This document shows positions 22,091 to 30,366 of a stretch of 37,452 nt of DNA, one piece after another (position 1 is the first letter of the stretch; every line of letters starts with the position of its first letter). The notes below the pieces were generated by a model, which saw only the letters and a program-made list of their open reading frames with translations, was not told where the DNA came from and searched no databases. A program made the translations under genes and the position numbers. The stretch comes from Bacteroidia bacterium (GTDB lineage Bacteria > Bacteroidota > Bacteroidia > Bacteroidales > JAPLDU01): positions 1 to 37,452 of the forward strand of contig JAPLDU010000076.1 in assembly GCA_026391255.1 (NCBI GenBank), given 5' to 3'.

Positions 22091-24410
22091 TATCCCTCCT
22101 TATATTTACAAAGCATGGATTATTTCCGAAATCACCCCTGCCATTGGAAAGCGGCAGGTACGCAAAGCCATTGGAAATACTTTTCCTGATGGATATTTTA
22201 AATTTTTCTTCATTGCCAGGTGAATTAACGACCACGGTATCGCCTTCGTTCAGCCCTAGTTTTCTTGCATCACGGGGATTCAGAGTCACAAAGTCAGTTT
22301 TTGCCAGTTCGCCGAATGCAGGAATACCGGCGCTCAGATCAAGGTTGAAGTACTGATGAGGAGTAGTTTCACGGATCAGCACGTAAGGGAAACGGTCATC
22401 CTTCCGGTAAGGTTCGCCTTCGTTAGCAGCAGCAGGCTGAATTTCAGGAGTATTCATTTTCTGTGCCTTGCTGATGATGGGCATCAGACTATCGTCAGAA
22501 AACAGGACATTATCTATATTCAGTTTCTTAGTGATTCTTGTAAAGATTTCCTGGTTTGATAATGCGTATCCCTGTTCTTTAGCTACCTGAGGAAATTTTC
22601 TGATATTGCCATCAGCATTCAGTACCGAGCCTCCTGTCTCACCCCAGACAGTGACAGGTAAAATAACATCCGGCATCAGGCCGGCACGGGCAGGAAATGC
22701 AGTCTGACAGATCACATGTTTTACATTGGGTTTTGTGGTAAAAGGTACATCACCCACCAGGTAAAGCAGATCGATATCTCCTTTTTCAATTTTACGGTTC
22801 AGCTCTTCCATTAAACTCACTTTCAAAACCGAAAGCAAACCTGAAAGGTTGCCAAACTGGTTGGGCATAAACAACCGACCGTTCACCAGTTGTATCAACC
22901 GGTTCAATTTACCGAGTATTGAACTGAATTTGCTGAGTGAGAGAATCTGAGGACCAACAATGAATACGGGATACTTTGATTTTTTCAGTGTATCACAAAG
23001 TTCACTTATATCAGGATTATCGGTTTTCCCTGTTTCGATGCATGAAATGATATTGTCGAGATACTTGGTTTCACCATCTGGTTTTGGTTCAAATTTCTTC
23101 TTTGCAAAACGGGTAGTGGTATCGGTGATCCAGCCTAACTGGTAATAAGGAACACCATTTGCAGCGGCAGACTTGACGGCTATTGTGAGAGGAGCAAAAT
23201 TATAAATGCCGTTGAGGAAGGCGCTGAATATTACATCAGCATTCCGGATTTCTTCCAACTTTATTGATGACTTTGCCATATTTATGTAAGCCACCAGTTT
23301 TTCGTCGATGTGAGAAGATGATATTTCCCCACCTTTAAGGACATGTGTGGTAAATTGTTTAACAGAAGCCAGTTCCTCAAGAGTAAGGTCAGGTGAGACA
23401 AAGACCGCAGAGCGTCCGGGTGGAACATTCCGGATGATTTCAGAAGCTTTCTCAACAGCAAAATCCCAGTTAACAATTCCATATCCTTCAGGATAAAGAA
23501 ATTGAGGTTCAAGTATCCGGTCGGTGCGGTTGACCAGCTCGCTCAGGCAAAACCGCCCTTTGACGCAAAGCTCGCCGCCTGATTCGTGAGGTTTACCCGG
23601 CGGAATGGTTCCGATTATCTTGTCTCTTAATATCAGTGTCTGTATTTCACAATTCAGGCTGCAAAGAAGGCAGACGGATTTTTCATATTTATCGGGCGTA
23701 CCCCACCATTTGCGGCTTTTTTCTGACATTGCACCGGTAGGACATACGGATACACAGGCTCCGCAGAATTCACAACCAGCTTCAATATGGGTATCTTCAA
23801 ATGCGGGACCGATGGAAGTCAGTTTTCCTCTCTGCCTGAGCGAAAGAATGGAACTCCTGCGGAATTCGTGGCAAATCCTGACACATCTGTCACAATAGAT
23901 ACACAGGTTGTAATCCCTGTCAAAGAAAGGATCATATTTTTCTACCGGGATATCACGGTAAAGACCCGGCAGAGTTAGTTCATTGATCCCGAGCGATTCC
24001 ACTATTCTCTGGAACTCACAGTCCTTATCCTTCGGGCACCAGCGGCAACCGGTTGTTATGCCCACTTTCCTGATCGTCTCCTGGAAACGTTTGCAACCCT
24101 CAATATCACCGCACATCAGGCATGCAGAAGGGTGCTCGCTCAATATGAGTTGCACAACATCGCTGCGCATTTCCTGCAACGTCCGGGTATCGGTGCGAAC
24201 GATCATTCCCTCTTCCACTTTTGTGGTACAGGCGGCAGGGTAACCTCTCATTCCTTCAATCTCGACAATGCATAACCTGCAACCCCCGTATGGCGTGAGT
24301 TCCGGGTGTGCGCACAGAGATGGAATGTAAATATCATTTTGCTGAGCCACTTCAAGAACCGTAGTAGCCTTGGCGACTGTTATTTTCCTGTTGTCGATTG
24401 TTATGTTCAT
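22083..24410 (-). CDS. NuoG/FdhA-like Fe-S and MopB-domain subunit without visible catalytic Cys
   Basis: 775 residues. In order: a [2Fe-2S] domain (CAHPELTPYGGCRLC, about 33-47), a His/Cys cluster (HPSACLMCGDIEGC, about 93-106), an extra Cys group (GCRWCPKDKDC), two [4Fe-4S] ferredoxin motifs (CIYCDRCVRIC; CEFCGACVSVCPTG), a MopB [4Fe-4S] site (CLLCSLNC, then GELCVKGRF), the MopB body, and a C-terminal molybdopterin-dinucleotide-like barrel (LNPRDARKLGLNEGD). In formate dehydrogenases a Cys or Sec ligates Mo/W after the MopB cluster; here the matching stretch (GGEISSSHIDEKL) has none. No H-cluster motif is present either. It is therefore read as an electron conduit, as in NuoG. It overlaps nuoF by 4 bp and nfnA by 8 bp. 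Confidence 0.87.
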   Translation of the reverse strand: MNITIDNRKITVAKATTVLEVAQQNDIYIPSLCAHPELTPYGGCRLCIVEIEGMRGYPAACTTKVEEGMIVRTDTRTLQEMRSDVVQLILSEHPSACLMCGDIEGCKRFQETIRKVGITTGCRWCPKDKDCEFQRIVESLGINELTLPGLYRDIPVEKYDPFFDRDYNLCIYCDRCVRICHEFRRSSILSLRQRGKLTSIGPAFEDTHIEAGCEFCGACVSVCPTGAMSEKSRKWWGTPDKYEKSVCLLCSLNCEIQTLILRDKIIGTIPPGKPHESGGELCVKGRFCLSELVNRTDRILEPQFLYPEGYGIVNWDFAVEKASEIIRNVPPGRSAVFVSPDLTLEELASVKQFTTHVLKGGEISSSHIDEKLVAYINMAKSSIKLEEIRNADVIFSAFLNGIYNFAPLTIAVKSAAANGVPYYQLGWITDTTTRFAKKKFEPKPDGETKYLDNIISCIETGKTDNPDISELCDTLKKSKYPVFIVGPQILSLSKFSSILGKLNRLIQLVNGRLFMPNQFGNLSGLLSVLKVSLMEELNRKIEKGDIDLLYLVGDVPFTTKPNVKHVICQTAFPARAGLMPDVILPVTVWGETGGSVLNADGNIRKFPQVAKEQGYALSNQEIFTRITKKLNIDNVLFSDDSLMPIISKAQKMNTPEIQPAAANEGEPYRKDDRFPYVLIRETTPHQYFNLDLSAGIPAFGELAKTDFVTLNPRDARKLGLNEGDTVVVNSPGNEEKFKISIRKSISNGFAYLPLSNGRGDFGNNPCFVNIRRDNV

Positions 24411-26284
24411 TCTTCCTTTTTTGAAGTTATTACAATAGCATTACCAGCAATAGCGTCAAAACGGCAAATTTCGTAGCATGCACGGCATTTGATACATTTA
24501 CTTGCATCGAGGTTATGAATTTCTGAACGTGGCCCTGTGATAGCGCCCGTCGGGCAAACGCTGACACATCGCTGGCAACCGGTACATTTTTCCTTTATTA
24601 CGGTATATTCAATCAGAGTTTTACATACCAGGGCCGGACAGTAATAATCGCTCAGGTGCTGCACATATTCAGGCCTGAAATACCGCAGGGTAGTGAGAAC
24701 CGGATTAGGAGCTGTCTGTCCCAGCTGGCATAATGAAGCTGATTTTACCAGTTTCGCCAAGGATTCAAGCTTATCGAGGTATTCTGGGCCTGCTTTTCCC
24801 TCGCAGATTTTTTCCAGTATTTCTACCATGTGACGAGTTCCAACCCGGCAGGGTGTGCATTTCCCGCACGATTCCTTCTGTATGAAATCGAGGAAATACC
24901 TTGCCAGGTCAACCACGCAGGTATCCTGGTCCAATACTATCAGCCCGCCTGAACCCATGATTGATCCTACAGAGGCAAGCGTTTCATAAGTAATGGGAGT
25001 ATCAAGCAGTTCAGCGGGGATGCAACCGCCGGAAGGACCGCCTGTCTGCACCGCTTTGAAAGGTTTTTGCGTACCTCCGCCGATGTCAAAAATGATTTTA
25101 CGCAGAGGTGTTCCCAGGGGTACTTCAATCAATCCGCTGCGCCTGATTTTACCGACCAGGGAAAAGGTCTTAGTACCAAAATTATTCTCCACTCCAAACT
25201 GACGATACCAGTCGGCGCCGTTTCTTAAAATATGGGGCAGGGTACCGAGAGTCTCCACATTATTTATTACGGTTGGTTTTCCATGTAAGCCAGACACAGC
25301 AGGGAAGGGAGGACGGGTGCGCGGCATACCGCGTTCGCCTTCTATCGAGTGAATAAGGGCAGTTTCCTCACCACAGACAAATGCACCGGCTCCTTCTTTA
25401 ATTTTGATATTGAATGAGAAATCCGAGCCCAGAATGTTCTGACCGATCAGGTTTGCTTCCTCCATTTTTTTCAAAGCATGCTGCAACCTTAAAATTGCCA
25501 GCGGGTATTCTGCCCGGATGTATATATATCCCTGTGTGGCGCCGATAGCATAAGCGGCAATCAGCATTCCTTCGAGTACGGCATGAGGATCGCTCTCGAT
25601 CAGCAGTCGGTTCATAAAAGCGCCGGGGTCGCCTTCGTCGGCATTGCAGATAAGATATTTCTCATCAGATTCAGTATTTCTGCATGTCTGCCATTTGATC
25701 CCGGTACGGAAACCTGCACCGCCACGTCCGCGCAGACCGGCATTGGTCACTTCTGTGATAATCTCAGCGGGAGATTTTTCAAGCGCTTTGGAAAGCCCCT
25801 GGTAACCATCGTTTGCGATATAATGGTTCATGTTTTCAGGATCGATCATCCCGCAGTTTTTGGTCACAATCCTGACCTGCGATTTCAGCATAGGCTGGTC
25901 GTAGAAGTTCGGGATGCTGTCAAGCGGTGTATCTCCGAAATATCCAAGCACTTTTCCCTTGTGATATTCTTTATCAACAAGGCATTTGCGGATCACCACG
26001 GCAGCCGAACGTTCATCAATGTTACCGAATGAAACGCGCGGATTGCCGAAAGCGCTGATATCCATGAGAGGTTCAAGGTAACAGGTACCGATACATCCCA
26101 CTTCGACAAGCTTTGCCGTAAGATTATATTGTTCCAGTGTGCTGAATATAACCTCTTTCACCTTATCGGCGCCGGCAGCTTTTCCGCAGGAAGCCATTCC
26201 CAGGTAGATCACGGGTTCCTGCGAATTTACCAAAGTGTTCCACTCCCGGGTACTTTTTTCTTTTAGTGTGTTATAACTATTCAT
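24407..26284 (-). CDS. NuoF/HydB-like NADH- and FMN-binding subunit
   Basis: 625 residues with the domain order of HydB of bifurcating enzymes. An N-terminal thioredoxin-like [2Fe-2S] domain (MASCGKAAGA, then VGCIGTCYLEP) comes first. The NuoF core has GLRGRGGAGFRTGIKW (NADH/FMN), CNADEGDPGAFMNR and EGAGAFVCGEETALI. An SLBB-like segment follows, with TGGPSGGCIPAELLD. Then come the [4Fe-4S] site ESCGKCTPCRVGT and a C-terminal 2x[4Fe-4S] ferredoxin (CTGCQRCVSVCPTG; CIKCRACYEIC). The extra ferredoxin domain is absent from respiratory NuoF but usual in soluble HydB-type subunits. It overlaps nuoE by 8 bp and the NuoG-like gene by 4 bp. Confidence 0.93.
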   Translation of the reverse strand: MNSYNTLKEKSTREWNTLVNSQEPVIYLGMASCGKAAGADKVKEVIFSTLEQYNLTAKLVEVGCIGTCYLEPLMDISAFGNPRVSFGNIDERSAAVVIRKCLVDKEYHKGKVLGYFGDTPLDSIPNFYDQPMLKSQVRIVTKNCGMIDPENMNHYIANDGYQGLSKALEKSPAEIITEVTNAGLRGRGGAGFRTGIKWQTCRNTESDEKYLICNADEGDPGAFMNRLLIESDPHAVLEGMLIAAYAIGATQGYIYIRAEYPLAILRLQHALKKMEEANLIGQNILGSDFSFNIKIKEGAGAFVCGEETALIHSIEGERGMPRTRPPFPAVSGLHGKPTVINNVETLGTLPHILRNGADWYRQFGVENNFGTKTFSLVGKIRRSGLIEVPLGTPLRKIIFDIGGGTQKPFKAVQTGGPSGGCIPAELLDTPITYETLASVGSIMGSGGLIVLDQDTCVVDLARYFLDFIQKESCGKCTPCRVGTRHMVEILEKICEGKAGPEYLDKLESLAKLVKSASLCQLGQTAPNPVLTTLRYFRPEYVQHLSDYYCPALVCKTLIEYTVIKEKCTGCQRCVSVCPTGAITGPRSEIHNLDASKCIKCRACYEICRFDAIAGNAIVITSKKEE

Positions 26285-26738
26285 AATTGCTGCAAATATC
26301 TTTAAGTTTTATCACATTCACTTTGCTGTGAACATCCTTATCCACTTTTACCACCGGGGCTAAAGCGCAGCATCCGAGGCAGGCAACGCGGTCGAGGTCG
26401 AACCTTTTATCAGAGGTGCAATGACCGGTGCTGACATCCAGTTCCCGCTCCAGGGTTTCTAATAAAGTTGCCCCACCGCTGACATGGCAGGCTGTACCGA
26501 GGCACACACTGATCGAATGTCTTCCGGGTGCGGTAAACCTGAACTGGGAATAAAATGACGCAACCCCGAATACCTTACTTTCAGTGATGTTCAGGTAATC
26601 CGATATGATCTCCACTGACTCGGGCGAGATATAACCGTCAGTTGCCTGGGCTCTCTGCAACAGCGGGATCAGGCTCCCTTCCTCTTTCGGAAAGGTCTGA
26701 TAATTCTCTTTAAATGTCACTGTTTCTACTTCCATCAT
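26277..26738 (-). CDS. NuoE/HydC-like [2Fe-2S] thioredoxin-fold subunit
   Basis: 153 residues, the normal NuoE size. The N-terminal helical part (EEGSLIPLLQRAQATDGYIS) is followed by the [2Fe-2S] site: VCLGTACHVSGG (two Cys), then VACLGCCALAPVVKVD (two more Cys). It is the first gene of the NuoEFG-NfnAB operon. Upstream is a heptamer array that fills the 92-bp gap to the SBBP gene; no TAnnTTTG motif is seen there, so the operon could be read from further upstream. Function: electron relay next to the NADH/FMN site of the NuoF-like subunit. Confidence 0.93.
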   Translation of the reverse strand: MMEVETVTFKENYQTFPKEEGSLIPLLQRAQATDGYISPESVEIISDYLNITESKVFGVASFYSQFRFTAPGRHSISVCLGTACHVSGGATLLETLERELDVSTGHCTSDKRFDLDRVACLGCCALAPVVKVDKDVHSKVNVIKLKDICSNYE

Positions 26739-26755
26739 TATTGCTTTTAATATTA

Positions 26756-26832
26756 AGTTCAGAGTTCGGCGTTCAGAGTTCGGCGTTCAGCGTTCAAACT
26801 CATCACTCATCACTCATCACTCATAATTCATC
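26756..26832. repeat. Heptamer array between the SBBP gene and nuoE, overlapping a stop codon
   Basis: Eleven contiguous units change stepwise from AGTTCAG/CGTTCAG to ACTCATC/ACTCATA. The final unit overlaps the stop triplet of the SBBP gene (26831-26833). Confidence 0.9.
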
Positions 26833-28495
26833 ACTGTTTTACAAACTTCCTCACCGCAATTCCTTTGACAGTTACTACCTTAATAATGTACATCCCGGCA
26901 GTTAAGGCTGAGATATCAACTGTTGACTTTGTGTTATTGGCTTGTATAGTTCTGATCAATTGCCCTTCGATATTAAAAATATTGATGACAGAATGGGGTG
27001 GTGTTTCTGTTTCTATGAAATTACCTGCAGGATTTGGAAAAACTGTAACATCAATTGAATTGCCCAACTCATTTATTCCGGAACTTGTACCAAGTTTGGC
27101 AATAAAAATATCTGCAGAAAAACCGGAATTATCAGAATTTATTAAAGTAGTGGAACTAAAAGGTATTACAGGACTTTGAAAATATCCTGTTAAATAAACA
27201 TTCCCTGTAACATCTACAGCAACGGAACGTGCCAGGTCATTATCAATACCTCCTGCTCTTTTTGCCCAAAGGTCAATCCCGTTGATATTGAATTTTGCAA
27301 GAAAAATGTCAGAACCGCCTTCATTAATCAGAGTATCAGGGCCAATAATAATAGTATTTGCAATTGCACCTGCCAAATAAGTATTCCCAGTAACATCCAC
27401 AGCAACGGAACATGCCAGGTCATTACCCGATCCTCCTGCACTTTTTGCCCAGAGCACATTTCCATAAGGATCGTATTTCGTAAGAAATATATCTGTGGTA
27501 ATACACGTACTATCAATATTCGTTAAAGTATCTGAACCAAAGATGATTGTTTTACTATAAAATTCTCCATAAATATAAATATTACCTGAAGTATCCGCCT
27601 CCACGGATCCAGCAAAATCGCCATCCGTTCCACCTGCACTTTTAGCCCAAAGCACTATCCCATTGGCATCGAATTTTGCAAGAAAAATATCATAGTAACC
27701 TGCATTCGTCAAAGTATCGGGGCCAAATGAAATTGTTGAACTAGTAAAACCTCCTGCAACATAAATATTACCTGAAACATCCACTGCAACAGAGGTTGTC
27801 TGATCCATAGATGAACCTCCAAAGCTTTTAGCCCAAAGCACATTTCCAGCAAAATCGTATTTTGTTAGAAAAATATCATCATCAGAATTATTTTCATTTG
27901 TCAAAGTATCAGAACCAAAGATAATTGAAGAACTTGAAAATACTCCTGCCACATAAGCATTCCCTGATGAATCTACCGCTACTGAATATGAAATATCATC
28001 ACCAGAACCACCTGCACTTTTAGCCCAAAGCACATTCCCATTGGAATTATATTTCGCCAGAAAAATATCAGGACTCCCATTTCCCGAATTAGTCAAAACG
28101 GTAGAACCAAAAGTGATATCGGGACTTGAAAAACTTCCTGTAAGATAAATATTCCCTGAAGCATCCACTGCAACAGAATTTGCTTCACCAGCATTTAATC
28201 CATTTGTATTTTTAGCCCATATTACATTTCCAGATACATCATATTTAACTAAAAATATATCATCCGAATAACCTGTGTTATCTGCATTAACTAATGTAAA
28301 AGAACCAAAGGTGATGGTAGGACTATTAAAAGATCCAGCTATATATTTATATCCTAAGGCATCCACTGAAACAGAATTTGCAAAATCACTTTTAGTTCCG
28401 CCAGCGCTCTTAGCCCAGAGCCAGTCAGGAGTTTGGGCATTGGATATGCAGCTTAGAAAGCAAATCACTGCGATTAGTAAAGCTGAATTTTTCAT
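26831..28495 (-). CDS. T9SS-sorted SBBP-repeat beta-propeller protein, copy 1
   Basis: 554 residues. The signal peptide is MKNSALLIAVICFLSCISNA. Seven repeats of about 60 residues follow, each with an LWAKSAGG-like strand, an SVAVDxSGNxYxxGxF strand and DIFLxKYDxxGN: the SBBP type, predicted to make a seven-bladed propeller. The last 80 residues are a type A T9SS sorting domain (VTVFPNPAGNFIE, INIFNIEGQLIR, GMYIIKVVTVKGIAVRKFV). It would be secreted through the outer membrane and attached to the surface. It interrupts the minus-strand run between the sensor genes and nuoE. A paralogue of identical length is at 34988. The ligand is unknown. Confidence 0.88.
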   Translation of the reverse strand: MKNSALLIAVICFLSCISNAQTPDWLWAKSAGGTKSDFANSVSVDALGYKYIAGSFNSPTITFGSFTLVNADNTGYSDDIFLVKYDVSGNVIWAKNTNGLNAGEANSVAVDASGNIYLTGSFSSPDITFGSTVLTNSGNGSPDIFLAKYNSNGNVLWAKSAGGSGDDISYSVAVDSSGNAYVAGVFSSSSIIFGSDTLTNENNSDDDIFLTKYDFAGNVLWAKSFGGSSMDQTTSVAVDVSGNIYVAGGFTSSTISFGPDTLTNAGYYDIFLAKFDANGIVLWAKSAGGTDGDFAGSVEADTSGNIYIYGEFYSKTIIFGSDTLTNIDSTCITTDIFLTKYDPYGNVLWAKSAGGSGNDLACSVAVDVTGNTYLAGAIANTIIIGPDTLINEGGSDIFLAKFNINGIDLWAKRAGGIDNDLARSVAVDVTGNVYLTGYFQSPVIPFSSTTLINSDNSGFSADIFIAKLGTSSGINELGNSIDVTVFPNPAGNFIETETPPHSVINIFNIEGQLIRTIQANNTKSTVDISALTAGMYIIKVVTVKGIAVRKFVKQ

Positions 28496-28857
28496 GAGTG
28501 CCTTATTAAAGTTTTTTTCAATATATGTTCAACCTCCCAAACCCTCCTATACTTCGACTCCGCTCAGTAACCGGAGGGTTTAACGAACTGCAAATTTTTA
28601 ACTCCCCTGTTTTAGGGGCGGTTAGCTTGTCCCGACTTGTCGGGAGTGGGGTCAAATTATGAAAATTAGATTCTTGCAAGCTGTTTCATATTTTTAAACA
28701 TATTCTGTATCATAAAGAGAGCGAAATATCCAGATCAATTTAACCATTTGCCAAGCTTGCTTTTAGATGCTTAAGACAGCAAACTTACCAACATGTTGTC
28801 GCTAATCTTATTCCCGTGAAACGGATTTAATTTTCAAATTTTCAAATTTTCAAATTT
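28496..28857. other. 362-bp repeat-rich intergenic region
   Basis: Contains three hairpins at 28541-28650: AAACCCTCC/GGAGGGTTT enclosing CTTCGACTCCGCTCAG, CCCC/GGGG, and the perfect stem TCCCGAC-TT-GTCGGGA. Most of the 101-bp dispersed repeat follows. No gene is supported. Confidence 0.7.
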
Positions 28858-28871
28858 TCAAATTAATTTAG
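28771..28871. repeat. 101-bp dispersed repeat, copy B
   Basis: Same length and core as 16011-16111 (CTTATTCCCGTGAAACGGAT), with four ATTTTCAA octamers (28830-28861). It provides the last codons and stop of the small antitoxin-like gene on the minus strand. Confidence 0.85.
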
Positions 28872-29022
28872 CTTCAACAGTTGTAAAAGTACGTCCTTCG
28901 TCTGCATCTTTTATTCCTTCTTCAATTTTTTTAAGCAGAATAAGTTCCTCGATAACCTGATCAACAGTTAAATCATCAGGCATCCGGTCAATTGTCTTTT
29001 TTATCTTTTCTTTTGTCAGCAT
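28858..29022 (-). CDS. Small antitoxin-like protein, orphan and possibly truncated
   Basis: A 54-residue frame starting MLTKEKIKKTIDRMPDDLTV, with the core VIEELILLKKIEEGIKDADE and a tail TFTTVEAKLI. The pattern, an acidic 'P-D-D-x-T' turn followed by a helix with LLxKIEEGIxDAxxG and then T-x-E-x-K, is that of a common small protein usually found as the antitoxin partner of RelE/ParE-type toxins. No toxin gene follows. The stop codon and last residues lie inside the 101-bp dispersed repeat, suggesting the C terminus and any downstream toxin were lost. It begins 87 bp after the hydrogenase-like gene. The antitoxin assignment is by resemblance only. Confidence 0.5.
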   Translation of the reverse strand: MLTKEKIKKTIDRMPDDLTVDQVIEELILLKKIEEGIKDADEGRTFTTVEAKLI

Positions 29023-29086
29023 TATCTTAATTTTTTACAAATTATATAAGAAAAAGTCAATCAGTGTCTCAATTTGTCGTCTTACT

Positions 29087-29107
29087 AATGCCTACTGCCT
29101 ATTGCCT
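29087..29107. repeat. Heptamer array next to the stop of the hydrogenase-like gene
   Basis: Three units (AATGCCT, ACTGCCT, ATTGCCT) end 2 bp from the stop triplet at 29110-29112. The same unit occurs at 36761-36788. Confidence 0.8.
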
Positions 29108-29109
29108 CC

Positions 29110-30366
29110 TCAATGCACACTCTGTTTGAAAAAAATGCAATCTGACAGGTCGGCTTCGCCGCGTGCACAATCCTGGGCAAAGGTTTCGCAGGTAGGCGCA
29201 CCGCATAAACCACAGTCGCGTTTGGGCAGTTTCAGGTAGATACGTTCTTTTTGCTTCATCCGTTTGATCGATGTTGCCAGGTCTGAATCATAGGACCTGG
29301 TTGTTCTTGGCCTGATATGATGTTCGATGAAATAATATTTTTCGCTGTACTTTTTCAGCACTTCTTCTTTATTAAAGTCAATCGGGACGCCGAATCTTTT
29401 TTCAAGAAGAAAAGAGTTATGCCTAGAAATATAAGGGTTTTCGACACAAAACCCACCGCCTATGCAACCCTGGGTACAAGTAAAGGCCTCGATATAATCC
29501 ACGTTACTCAACTTCGAATCTTCAATATCATTCAGCACCATTTTAATATTATCAATTCCCACCACCGACATACATCGTTCAGCGTCAAGGTACTGCGGTA
29601 AATTGCCGAGGATACCCCATCCCTTGCTGTAATAAAAGTATTCTTCCGGGTCGGTTGACTTGTAGGAATCTTTTAACCTGAGAATTTCAGGCAGTACCAT
29701 ATTAAAAATATCCCGAATGGCTATAGCGCCGTCAAACCATGATTTGTCCTTTTCAGCCGGCTGCTTGACTGATACCACGAGGGCAGGACAGGGAGTAATG
29801 TAAATAGCGCCTATTTTTGACTGATCAATATGATACAAGTCAGAATATTTCTTTTTTGCTTCTTTGGCTGCGATTTCACGCGGAACATCGAAAGTACTGA
29901 TCAGTTCCATCAGGTTGGGATAGTTGACCTGGATCAGACGGATAAGGGCCGGGCAGAAAGAACTGATCAAAGGTTTAGCACCCTGGTTGTTTTTGAGATG
30001 TTCGGAAATTACAAAGCTGAGTTCATGGCTTTCCTGTGAAATATCCACCACGGCATCGAAGCCGATTTTTTTAAGCGCCTGGTGAACAATTTCAGGATGA
30101 ACATTGCCGAACTGAGTATAGAGGATTCTTGAAGGAATGGCAATTTTAAACCGGAATTTTTCAAAATCACTGATTTCATCAATCACAGGAACAAATACTT
30201 TTTCAGGACAACTATTGATACATGCGCCGCAATCGACGCAGAGGTCGTCGAAAAAAATTATTTTATTGTGTCTCAGTCTGATTGCCTGGGTAGGACATGC
30301 CCTGATGCATTTCATCCTGCCTGTGCATTTCTCGTTGAGAATCACATGTGAATGATAAAATTTCAT
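29110..30366 (-). CDS. [FeFe]-hydrogenase-domain protein, probably sensory
   Basis: 418 residues. The N-terminal ferredoxin pair has one normal [4Fe-4S] motif (CVDCGACINSCP, about 43-54) and one altered motif (CTGRMKCIRACP, 14-25) in which the second Cys is Arg17. The H-cluster domain follows: L1 is SSFCPA (F137, C138), L2 is TPCPAL (C193), L3 is TCTQGCIGGG. Four Cys that could hold the H-cluster are kept, but the proton-shuttle Cys of TSCCP is Phe and the Lys of L2 is not in its usual place. A C-terminal Fe-S domain (CGLCGAPTCETFA, then CARGEADLSDC) follows. This layout is that of sensory or regulatory hydrogenase-like proteins. It overlaps the HATPase gene by 4 bp. Catalysis is doubtful. 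Confidence 0.82.
   Translation of the reverse strand: MKFYHSHVILNEKCTGRMKCIRACPTQAIRLRHNKIIFFDDLCVDCGACINSCPEKVFVPVIDEISDFEKFRFKIAIPSRILYTQFGNVHPEIVHQALKKIGFDAVVDISQESHELSFVISEHLKNNQGAKPLISSFCPALIRLIQVNYPNLMELISTFDVPREIAAKEAKKKYSDLYHIDQSKIGAIYITPCPALVVSVKQPAEKDKSWFDGAIAIRDIFNMVLPEILRLKDSYKSTDPEEYFYYSKGWGILGNLPQYLDAERCMSVVGIDNIKMVLNDIEDSKLSNVDYIEAFTCTQGCIGGGFCVENPYISRHNSFLLEKRFGVPIDFNKEEVLKKYSEKYYFIEHHIRPRTTRSYDSDLATSIKRMKQKERIYLKLPKRDCGLCGAPTCETFAQDCARGEADLSDCIFFKQSVH

Noticed and set aside
22083-24410. Catalytic formate dehydrogenase or [FeFe]-hydrogenase HydA
   Set aside because: No Mo/W-ligating Cys or Sec and no H-cluster L1-L3 motifs were found in the chain.
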